Shown piece by piece: positions 47,501 to 56,019 of a stretch of DNA of 64,000 nt. A program made the translations under genes and the position numbers. Position 1 is the first letter of the stretch. Each line of letters begins with the position of its first letter. A model generated the notes under the pieces. It saw only the letters and a list, made by a program, of their open reading frames with translations. It had not been told where the DNA came from and made no database searches. Source of the stretch: Zygnema cylindricum (lineage: Eukaryota; Streptophyta; Zygnematophyceae; Zygnematales; Zygnemataceae); NCBI GenBank assembly GCA_037447655.1, contig JBBHKE010002320.1, positions 90,001-154,000 on the forward strand, read 5' to 3'.

Positions 47501-49266
47501 TCTCCAATTTCGGTGACCTGATGCTTCTGGAATGTCAAACAAGATGGTGAAACTGATAAGGAAGGGGTATTTTGGTGCAGGAAAGTAGAATACAACAGTT
47601 TCCCTAGAAGAGCTATCGTACAAATGATGATGACGGACAAGGGACAATAGAAAGTACAAGTGGTTCTTGTCGAGAGAATGGGGGGAAAGGGGACAAACGA
47701 TAGGAAAGGTCAATGGGAAACTGAGAGGTGTAGAAGAATGATGGAAAGGAGAAACAGAAGTAGATGGAGAGTTAAAGAATAAAAGGGATGTACAAGAAAA
47801 AATTGAAGGACCAGCAAAAGAGAGTAAAGAAACATTCGAAGATATCTTGCAGCCCCAGAGCGAAAAGGGAAAGGGGATTGTTTGGAAGACTGAGAGAAGC
47901 AGGATAAAGGGACGCGGAAAAAAGACTGGGATAAAAGGATGACGAGAAAGAAAGTGAGTGAGAGGATAATAACAATGTCTTATGGTCTCTCTAAAATGGT
48001 ACACCTAGTTCTGTTGAAAATCGTGAATCACAAATGTCAGCAATGCAAGCACTGCTCATTTTCCAGGAAAGAGAAGTGGGACTGAGTGGCAATTGCATGT
48101 ACTCCAAGGATGACAAGCATCATACATCTCACGAAAATGGCAAAAGAGCATGTCTGATACTTATTACAGTCTTTCAAGCAAAAAAATTGTGCCATAAGTC
48201 AAGGATGCAAATGTGTGATGAGGTGAACAGCACAAAGTTAGCCCCAAAAAATCTCCAGTGAAGAATCGTGTACAGGATAAGTTAGTTGACTTCGCATCAT
48301 TGGATGAATGCATTGAACTAACCTTGAGCGTGGTTTCATGCCGGATATTGTTTAGCTTTCTCAGCCTATCAAGTGTAATCGCAAGGCCTCTTGTCTCTTC
48401 CTGGCTGTTCTCTTGCTCATTCCTTTCTGTGTTCCCACCTGATTCTGAAGCAACGACCATCGGCAGGAACATGCATGATTCATCCAAAATGAAATTCACG
48501 TTGAAAACTATATATACATGGTAAATGCCATCAAATGAAGCTGGTCACCAATGCCAGAATAAATCATGGACTTTACATAACCTCCATTACAGATACATTA
48601 CTGCTAAAATCACCAAAAATTGAATGCTCGTCAGTCAAATAACTTAGTTGCAAGAACAATGGCATCATGCCTCACATAACAAGGCAAATTGAAAATGACG
48701 ATCCGTAAATGTTCTAACCATGCACCACATTGCAAGCCTCTTGTTAGCTTCTTCATACATGGACTTAGGACTAATCTCAGAACAAGTAAAATTCACACTT
48801 ACAGCTCTCCTACTCAAGGTTGCAGTATGTTTACAGGTAATAAGGTTGGCGACCAACTGCTGGAGGCCACCTTGTATCTTCATATGACATTCAGTAACTT
48901 ACCACCTCCTGTTTGCTCCAACTTCTTGGAGCCATACACCCTGCCGAAAGACATTGCACGATGGTCGAACAAGAATACTTCCCCATCCTCCATCCCTTTT
49001 ACTCGAGATGGGCCCCTATTCCACATTCCTCCCTGTATGTTTCCACCACCCCTATAATTCCATAATCTCGGTTTGCTATAGATTCCACGTTTTGTGGAGT
49101 CAGAGGTGCGGAATCCTTTTTGTGCTGGTGGACTCCTCTGCGCTAATTGCACCAAGTCCCTGCTTGCGTATGGGTTCACGTCATTAGACGAGGATCGCAA
49201 AGGTGTTGGAGTCCCAAGCGTAAGGACTCTCCTGATCTTGCAACTTACGGAGAAGAATCGCTGCAT
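35541..49266 (-). CDS. ASCC1: ASCC1-like protein: KH domain plus 2H phosphoesterase domain
   Basis: Twelve exons join in perfect phase to give 548 residues: 49266-48903, 48507-48323, 46871-46834, 46531-46338, 45998-45931, 45487-45220, 44340-44234, 43676-43611, 43018-42928, 36601-36534, 36226-36189 and 35700-35541. ASCC1 is a subunit of the ASC-1 complex in RNA processing and alkylation-damage response. Residues about 225-285 form a KH RNA-binding domain (RRVGEQIGESHGVELRFGPK). The rest is an AKAP7/LigT-like 2H phosphoesterase domain with both signature histidine motifs, FHLTV and LHATV, the AKAP7-like VHVVYAQV segment, and the ending LSQRFVFDSKGYYHCC. Both catalytic histidines are kept. The N-terminal 120 residues start MQRFFSVSCKIRR, which could be an organelle presequence; an in-frame ATG lies at 49311. 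Intron 9 (6.3 kb) contains the Copia element in the opposite orientation. Confidence 0.93.
35737..35897. mobile_element. TA-flanked MITE, 161 bp, in ASCC1-like intron 11
   Basis: Begins CACCGTGAATCGTTTGTTAG and ends TAATAACGATTCACATTG, with TA at each side. It lies 37 bp from the last exon of the ASCC1-like gene, close to the splice acceptor. Confidence 0.88.
37434..37875 (+). repeat. Copia 5' LTR
   Basis: Starts TGTTGGGCTTAGTACTTTG and ends ACTGCAATA, unlike the usual CA end. The end is fixed both by where it stops matching the 3' LTR and by the primer-binding site that follows at once. The gag start codon at 37858 lies inside it, so the first six gag codons are LTR sequence. Confidence 0.95.
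37858..39366 (+). pseudogene. Copia gag and protease, inactivated
   Basis: The ATG at 37858 is inside the 5' LTR and starts MSSTAIGYGPLNANTVAKF; the frame ends at a TGA at 39364-39366. Residues about 15-190 match the Copia Gag core (FNGSDFYGWKYQIKQLFRRE). A zinc knuckle CRYCREITHVIDNC (C-x2-C-x4-H-x4-C) is near residue 220. The protease site reads WIVVSGASHHL: Copia proteases have Asp at the second Val (codon 38953-38955), so the catalytic residue is missing. The terminating TGA sits in the conserved KWHL-x-YGHLS segment at the start of integrase, where a sense codon is expected. Products from this copy could not be processed by its own protease. Confidence 0.93.
37876..37886 (+). promoter_or_regulatory. 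Half-tRNA primer-binding site (initiator tRNA-Met anticodon region)
   Basis: GGTTATGGGCC follows the 5' LTR with no spacer. Its reverse complement, GGCCCATAACC, is the anticodon stem-loop of eukaryotic initiator tRNA-Met with the CAU anticodon. Drosophila copia, yeast Ty5 and Volvox Osser prime from this internal region using a cleaved tRNA half, whereas most plant Copia elements use the tRNA 3' end (TGGTATCAGAGC-like), which is absent here. The site also encodes gag residues 7-10. Confidence 0.85.
39292..39521 (+). repeat. 115-bp tandem duplication in Copia
   Basis: The unit beginning AACTTCCAATCCGTTGG occurs at 39292-39406 and 39407-39521. The copies differ at one base (TACGGTCAT versus TACAGTCAT). 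Since 115 is not a multiple of three, pol is thrown into another frame relative to gag; removing the extra unit would put them in one frame. Both copies contain the TGA stop, so the nonsense change came first. Confidence 0.95.
39515..40510 (+). pseudogene. Copia integrase region
   Basis: The integrase has the C-x2-C half of its zinc site (CSGCVEGK) and all three catalytic acidic residues in context: HSDLCGPM, RTDNGGEYF and SERYNRTV. GKPD-like and FGCIAW segments follow. It is open from about 39515 to a TAA at 40508-40510. The His pair of the zinc site lies upstream in the duplicated segment. There is no start codon needed in an intact element, because pol is read as part of one polyprotein. 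Confidence 0.92.
40511..42289 (+). pseudogene. Copia reverse transcriptase and RNase H region
   Basis: After stops at 40508-40510 and 40523-40525 the same frame is open to 42289. The reverse transcriptase has W-x-L-x-P linker-region motifs, the KWVFRVKTKADGTLDRYKAR start, HMDVQTAFLYG and the catalytic YVDD (YVDDLLLA). RNase H carries DADWGGDLDSRRSTTG, SSTEAEYMA and RTKHIDIQYHFTRD. A 42-bp in-frame duplication adds 14 residues at the CRLLKSLYGLK motif, which would disturb the palm domain. The polypurine tract and 3' LTR follow within 40 bases. Confidence 0.93.
41147..41230 (+). repeat. 42-bp in-frame tandem duplication in Copia RT
   Basis: The unit CACCTTGTCTGTCGG... is present at 41147-41188 and 41189-41230. 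The translated copies are HLVCRLLKSLYGLK and HLVCRLLKSRYGLK. The sequence normally continues QAP after one copy, so the second is an insertion. Confidence 0.95.
42316..42326 (+). promoter_or_regulatory. Copia polypurine tract
   Basis: AAGAGGGGGGG immediately precedes the 3' LTR, the standard place for plus-strand DNA priming in LTR retrotransposons. Confidence 0.85.
42327..42769 (+). repeat. Copia 3' LTR
   Basis: 443 bp, nearly identical to the 5' LTR, with one extra A in an A-run and four substitutions. It also contains the gag ATG; here the reading frame meets a TAA formed by the target-site duplication six codons later. Confidence 0.95.
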
Positions 49267-49521
49267 GAAGTCGCAAATAGATAAATGGTCAGTTCGGATC
49301 AAAATAAGCACGGCTACAACGGGCTAGATTATGACAACTGTGCATTAGAGCATTATTTCCTCCGGCCTTCAGCGGACACTTAGCGTGCATAGTTACATCC
49401 GTCCTCGACGAGTTCAACGGTTCAACTGTGACCATATTCAGATGATGGTGTTGAATTGAATTGGAGTTTTAACTGTAGATTGCATTCTGTAAAGACAATT
49501 TCGGCAAAAATTGATCGAGCT
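49267..49521. promoter_or_regulatory. Compact divergent promoter, ASCC1-like / SKIP24
   Basis: Only 255 bp separate the two divergent start codons. No clear TATA box is seen. Such short divergent spacing is common for co-regulated housekeeping genes, but joint control is inference. Confidence 0.6.
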
Positions 49522-51983
49522 ATGGCTACGTTTCCTGATGAGCTTTGGATGTACATCTTGCAGTGTGGGGCCAGAGAGAATTTTGATCATCGTGATCTCT
49601 GCACCATCTCGATTGTGTCAAGACGCTTTCACCGTCTCTGCCTGGCTGACAGGCTTTGGAAAGATATTTGGAACAAAGACTGGCCTTCTTCTTCTTTTGC
49701 TTGTGAAGGATCTAAGCAAGGGTCTTCCAGGTTATCAGGGAAAAGTGGCAAGGTTGTGCAAGCATTTAATCAAGGTATTGCAAAGCAGCATGTATTTGAT
49801 AACGAAGGGCAAGAACACATAGACGTCGTTGGGCCTGGAAGAAATGAAAAGAAAAGAAATAGTCGTGGGAGTCAAAACACCAGAATTGAGAGCACTAATT
49901 GTATACAGCTGGAGGTCAGCAAGGAGGGCACCTTTGGCAGTAGTTGTGCATCGAACCTCTCCAGGAATGTAAGCTGGAAAGAGAAGTACAGAATAAGGTG
50001 AGGTTCTAGAATTTTGTCCAGGGTGGGAGCCTTTGCTTGATAGGGAAGAGCATATAGTCAGTTCCAGTATTACTTGTAAGTTTCAAGCCTAGAATATGTC
50101 TTGTAATTAATTAAGTGGACTTTTGGAAGTTTGGTTTTTCTACAAATTGTTTGCTTTAGAATGAAATGCAATATAGAACTAGAAAGGACCTTGAAACAGT
50201 TCGATAAGTTCTGGATAGTGATTTGTGAGAAGGGATCATCTGATTACGAAGTAGCGTCTAGGAAACTTGTGTGAGTTGCAAAGCTGTGTGATTCCGTTTT
50301 CAAGTGCTTGAGTATGCCAAGCATCAAAACATTCCTTATCATGGTTGAAGGAGCACCTCAGAATCAATATGAAACAGTATTTGCGTGCAAATTGACAAAG
50401 TTGATATTTTTTGACCTAATTGCACATGTACAACTTTTTTTTTTAGTGAGAATTGAGGTTTCAAATTGTTTCTGGAGAACATTAACAACCGTCAGGTACA
50501 CTTTTGACAGGCAGCTATTATAATGGTGTTCAGGTATGAACGTGAAAGGAATGCACGAAAGGCAGCACATTCTAGGCAGGTCTTACGTGCAAAGAGTCGC
50601 GTGGCAATTTTGGAAACTGACATTAGAACATTGAATCACAAACTGGAAAAGGAGGCGAAGAACCTCAAAGCAGCTGCTGCACTTGCGAAGGAAGTTGATC
50701 GTTCGCGGTATGGACATCAGATAGTTGGCCTTTCGACTGAAGAATCCTATTTTGTTAAGTTTGTACTAGTTGTCTTATGGCAGCCTAATTGCTTGTATCT
50801 TCATGCCGTCATCTCTGTTGTAAGTTAGAGGTGCTTTCATCAACATTACAAAAAAAAATCTACACGGGATGGTGGCCTTTGCATACTGTTTGGCTGTACA
50901 GGTTAGCTAAAGCGGCACTCAAAGTTTGGCAACCGTCAGTGGCAGTCCGATGGCAGCAGCAACTTGTGGAGCAGATGCCGTCTAGTGAGGAGGCACAAAT
51001 GGAGACAGCCCGACAAGAAATGGCAGTGGCTCGGGAGGGGATTCAGCGCTACAAGAAAAGCCTAGTAAGAATTTCACTTAACTTTTGTGTCGATTTACGG
51101 TCTCCTGGTTGCAGCAGCTGGGCATTGCTGGTCATTTGTAGGGGTTATCCGGAATGACGCCAAGGTCATTCTGTTGGTTCGGTGTTATAGCATTGCGGCT
51201 TTGAAGACCGCAGAAAGGCCTTTAAGAAAATGTGAGCTGGGCTGTGAAAGCAAATCCTGATTTGACATAAAACCGGGTCCTCCCGCTCCAGCTCCCTACT
51301 GGAGGAGTAGGGAGGTCCTTTGCTTTCTACTGTGCTTGGTGGGCATTTCACTGATAGTCGACACTGCCTACTATTAGTGTTAAAAACACCTAATTCTGTC
51401 TCTCCTTTTTTTGGCCGAAAATGATAAGATAGTGATATTAACACCATTTCCAAGGAGTGGACTACAATCCGTCACATCACGAAATTCCTTTACTCTAGTA
51501 GGGTGGCCAGTGTATCTGTCGCCAGGAACTGCTGTGCAAGTCTTGCCCCTTGACTCTGACCTATGCAAGTGTGTTCTAAAATATTTTACATTTTTAGGAA
51601 GCAGCTCATACCAGCAACTTGCATGTTCTTTGTCTGTTTGCCGTCATAATAAGCACAAGCCCATTCATGTTTGTTTGTAGTTCCTGAATCATTCCCACTC
51701 GCAGATGTGAATGATCATGTGTGGCGTTAGGTTAGGCTACCGGCTGAACTTGTAAGGAAAAACTGTGTGAACCATGCAGGAAGCAAAGCAAGACCTTCTT
51801 GCGACCACTGTGAAGGAGGTGGAGATGCTCACATACAATCCTTTAGACCAATCAGTGGGTTCTTCTGTAAATGCGGTTAGTAGAGATGTTGTCAAGCCCC
51901 AAAACATGTCAAATAAGTCCAGCCAAACTGAGAACAAGACGGCAGCTAAGTGGACTGCAGCAGAAGCTTTTGAATCTTTGTGA
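49522..51983 (+). CDS. SKIP24: F-box protein, SKIP24-like
   Basis: Four exons in phase give 338 residues: 49522-49997, 50534-50707, 50902-51064 and 51780-51983. The protein would be a substrate adaptor of an SCF ubiquitin ligase, binding SKP1 through its F-box. Residues 1-50 are the F-box (FPDELWMYILQCG, DLCTISIVSRRFHRLC, LWKDIW). A Ser/Lys-rich linker of about 110 residues follows, longer than I recall for Arabidopsis SKIP24. The C-terminal half is coiled coil, with ERERNARKAAHSRQVL, VWQPSVAVRWQQQLVEQMP and VKEVEMLTYNPL matching SKIP24 segment by segment. Intron 3 carries a TA-flanked MITE relic. The start at 49522 puts Phe-Pro-Asp-Glu-Leu right after the first few residues, as in the family. 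Confidence 0.9.
51362..51512. mobile_element. Diverged TA-flanked MITE, 151 bp, in SKIP24 intron 3
   Basis: Left end CACTGCCTACTATTAGTG and right end CTCTAGTAGGGTGGCCAGTG are decayed versions of the family terminal repeat. TA remains only on the right. This appears to be one of the older copies. Confidence 0.65.
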
Positions 51984-52435
51984 ATTTTTTCTCAGAAATT
52001 AAAGAATTTGCTTTTTTTTTTTTTTTACCATTGTTGCAAGTGGTATGTCTTGGGTGTGAATATCTTGAGAAAGAGGAGCTTTGTCTTGAAACGGCAAAAA
52101 CTGTGACCATATCTATGTAAATATGCCTTTTTTTCTCCTAGGTTTGGATTTTTTTCTAGCCCTTCTATTTTTAATAAATGCAATCTTTAGAGTGCGTTAA
52201 GGTTCGTTCTTGCTGGCTATCCCTTCAATTTCCAGAGCTTTTCTGGTTATACACAAATGAGCTTTTCGGTTCCGTCTCGATCATTCAGAAACATGTGACA
52301 TTGTTCTGCCCATTCACATGCCCACACACACCAACAAAAGCATAATTGTATTGAAACACGAAAATAGCTTTTCTATCAATTTTCAGTCAAGGAAGTCGAT
52401 GTAAGAAACTAAGGATGGGATTGAGCCAGCCTATC

Positions 52436-52437
<2 letters not shown>

Positions 52438-52466
<29 letters not shown>
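52438..52466. repeat. (GT)n microsatellite
   Basis: About 14 uninterrupted GT units on the plus strand. Confidence 0.95.
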
Positions 52467-52472
<6 letters not shown>

Positions 52473-54059
52473 TCGCACATCGAGGCACACCGGTATTGGA
52501 AACTAGCTTGTTGTCTTCAGATCGATAATATACAATTCAATAACTTTTATCAAGGGGCCTACTTTCACCTACTTTTGGACTATGGTTCTGAACATATCAA
52601 TATCACGGTATATCAATGCGATTTCAATCGCTATGCAACACTAAATGTGTGGATGCCGTCTATGCATGTTTGTACCATGAGGTACATAATAAGTACCTTT
52701 GCGGTGTAAAATAGTTCTCTCCATTTGCACCAATTCAAAATTATCCGATTAAGCTCTTCGTCGGAAAGTATTTGCGGAATGTACGTCCGCAAATACTAAT
52801 GTCTCCTAACGAGGGTTTCTGAATTTCATTAGAAATGACCGAGAAAAACTTCAAAAAAAATATTGATGAAGCTTTTTGAAGGACATCCACCTTTAAGAAG
52901 TAGCAGAAGCCACGTTGTTTGATGTACATTAAAAATATTCCAGAATTAAAGAAGGAAATGGAAACGAGAAATAAAAAGATGAGATAAGCAAAATTTGGTG
53001 ACAGCCAAGGTTCGCTTCAAGTTAACAAAATAATAATACTGGAATAAATTATTAGGATTCAAGTTGAGGAATAGTTTACACCTGAAGTCTAAGCGATAAA
53101 ACTGGCATTGGACTATTCATGCAACGCTTTTACTGGTATTATACATCACCCGTCACTATTTGACTGAAATGCTAAGTTATCTTAAGGAAGCGTGGTGGTA
53201 AACCATCTGCATACAACATGGGAACAAAAGAAACAAAACACCAAAACAAACCAAAACCGAACATGGACGGAAACAAACTGAAATGAAAAACACATGCAAA
53301 AAACTAACATACTGAAAAGGCCAAACTAACAAAGGACTTGCAAAAGAACAACACGCACAAAACCAACAACAACCTAACGTACCCGAACAAAACTACCCAA
53401 CCAATCCCCAATATAACCCAATAACCACTGAGAGTAGTCTGTAAAATGCCCGAGCTCGGCGGAGCACACTAAGGGAGATGCAGAACACGTCGACGACCAT
53501 AACTGCAATAGGAGATTAAGGAGGATAGAAGGTTGCAGATGCTGTAAAGCCACAAAGAAGGGTTGGCAATAAACAGACGAGAGTAACTGGAGGGGGGGGG
53601 CTCCTAAGGCCCCTCCTCCATAAATAACACCGTCTACAAGAACATCGGACTCTTCCCGAGCAGCGTCCAAACAACCAAATCTTGGTTGCCATCAAAAACG
53701 TGTGATTCATAACCTTGCGGCGCGTAATTACACTCCGACATGGCAACAACATGCGCGGCCACTTGACCCATGATGGTATTCGCCAAAAGCTGTTCAAGCA
53801 ACACATATTCATCCGCAACGAAGCAATAATATGTGAACTCGGTAAATATTCGGTTGGAATGATGTACTCTCTTTAATCTAATGTATTATTGTTATCATTA
53901 ATTTGTAAGAACTGAGCTTCTATATTTGTGGTCTAATATATACTCCTAAAAGTATAATGTTTACTAGTTAATAATGTAGCTTCTGGTTGATTCATTGTGT
54001 ATTTTAATTATTTTTCTGCAAGTCTTTCACCCCATGCTAACCATTTCCCCACTATTTAT

Positions 54060-54775
54060 CTCAATTCTCTCCCCTTCCTAATGTCTCTCCTTCATCCTCT
54101 CTCCTATCTCTTTAGCTCCTTTCTTTTCTCCCTCCCCTCCTTTCTCTCCTTTGCTCTTTCTCTTCGTCTCTCTTGTCAACTCTCCTCCCTCCCTCCTCTC
54201 TTCTCTACTTTCATCCCAATACTTTCCTTCTATTTTTTACTCCATTTCTCTCTCCTTTTCTCTTTTTCCCCTTTTCTTTCAGCTCTTTTCTCTCCTCTCT
54301 TCTCACCTCTCTCCTCTCTCCTCTCCCCTCGCTCCTTCTCTCCTCTTTTGTTTTCTTTCTCTCCCACAACTCTCACTACTCTTCTCTCCTCTCCTCTGAG
54401 ATGTTTTTTCCTCTCCTCTCTCTTTTTCTTGCACTCTCTCTTCCTCTATGTTCTTCCATCTTCTCTTCTTCTTTGTACTGATTATACTCTTTTTCCTCTC
54501 TCCTCTCATCTGTCCCCTTTCTACTCGCTTTTCTCTCTTCTTTCCTCGCGTCTTGATTACCTTTCTCCTCTACTCTTTTTCCTTCTCTTCTCTCTCCTTT
54601 CTCCTCTTCTTTTGACCGTTTATATTTTTGTTCCTCTCCTACAACTTTCCTATCTTTGCTCTCTTTTTTGGTCTTTCCTCTCCCCTTCCTATTCTCTCTC
54701 TCCTCTCCTCTCTCCTTTTCTCTTCTCTCCTCTCTTTACCCCCTCTCTTTTTCCTCTCCTTTTTCTACATTGTTT
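54060..54775. repeat. 700-bp polypyrimidine tract
   Basis: Almost wholly C and T on the plus strand, built from CTCTCCT/TTCTCTC motifs. The 291-codon open frame across it encodes Leu-Ser-Phe-Pro repeats and is a composition artefact. Long homopyrimidine DNA can form triplex structures. Confidence 0.92.
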
Positions 54776-56019
54776 TTACTATTTACTAGTAAGTTTGATC
54801 TCCGAGTGGTTGGCCCAAAACAGGTGGATAGGCAAGTATTACAATACTGTTGTGACACAACAGTCACCCTGATTTTCATACCTCGCAAGAGAAATCAGGA
54901 CAACTCCAAGTCGAGAACTTTGTGAGGTTGGCTGAAATCAAAGACTTGGAGATGTTAGTTTGCAGATAATGATGAATATAAATTGGCATAGCATCTGGAG
55001 GACAACAATAACCACAAAAAATTAACTTTCTTATTTCTTTCTGGGAGGCAACAATACCCACTCAAAGGAGACATTTCATTCTTTTTTGTTTCCTTTCTGT
55101 ACATCGAGAACATCCTTTTATCAATCAATTCTATCTGATGCTTTACAATGTAGAAGAGCTTAATTTTTAATCTCTATAAACACTGTTTTTGCAGCTGTCC
55201 ACAGTTTTGTAGCCAAAAGACTGATTATATAAATCATTTGCAAAGGGGAAAACACAATTGCCCTTTCTTTGCAATTACCTCTCAGATGCCACCAACTACA
55301 AAATATTTGCAATCAAAATAGAACTTCCAGAGAAAAAATGTGTCACGCCCAATGTTTCGGCAGCTACATCTCCCATTCTTTTTACTTTTATCTCATTAAG
55401 CTCAGTTGAATTCATTTTTTGCAGAATCTGCGCATCGCCCATCGTCGCGTCATGGGCATACGAGGTGCCAACTTTTTGCTGTATCAAAAAAGCATTCTCT
55501 TTCGACCTTTTCCATTGCTAATCAAAACATCTTCAAACCATGTCAATTCTGCGCTTCCTTATCCTAGATGTCATGACGACGACTTCAGAAGTGTACTCTG
55601 TTTCTTTGTCCGATGGGTGATGTCTCTAATGTAATAACATCTCTAATGAAAAAACACTAACAAAAAAGAAGAGTAAAAACCCTTATTTTTGCTTTGTCTT
55701 AACGGTTTTGCTCAATGGCTGCACGTGCTAACCAGCAATTACAGCATTGGTCGTTTCAGCCGTTTCTTTCAACACGGAAGTAAACATCAGTCGCTGAATG
55801 GACCCACAAAACTAAAATTTAAACCACCTTATAGAACGATGACAGGCTCGACGAGATACAAAAAGTCCGGAAGCAGAAAGCGTTCCGTATGAAAATTGAA
55901 CACTGAAACTTTGAAAATTGAAAGGTGGCACACGGACGCGGGGAAAGGCTTTACTTCAAATGTTTCCTCCGTCCAATCCATTCTCATTTGTCCGATAACA
56001 GCCCTGGAAAGCTGGCGGC

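Larger units (their letters stand above)
51984..56019. other. Intergenic region between SKIP24 and COM1
   Basis: Includes the SKIP24 3' untranslated region, a (GT)n microsatellite at about 52438-52466, a 700-bp pyrimidine tract, and the COM1 5' region. A minus-strand frame at about 53870-53645 reads like eroded coding sequence (see findings). No intact gene is supported. Confidence 0.6.

Noticed and set aside
53997-54872. 291-codon forward open frame of Leu/Ser/Phe repeats
   Set aside because: It only reflects a long polypyrimidine tract without stop codons; no domain or splice context.
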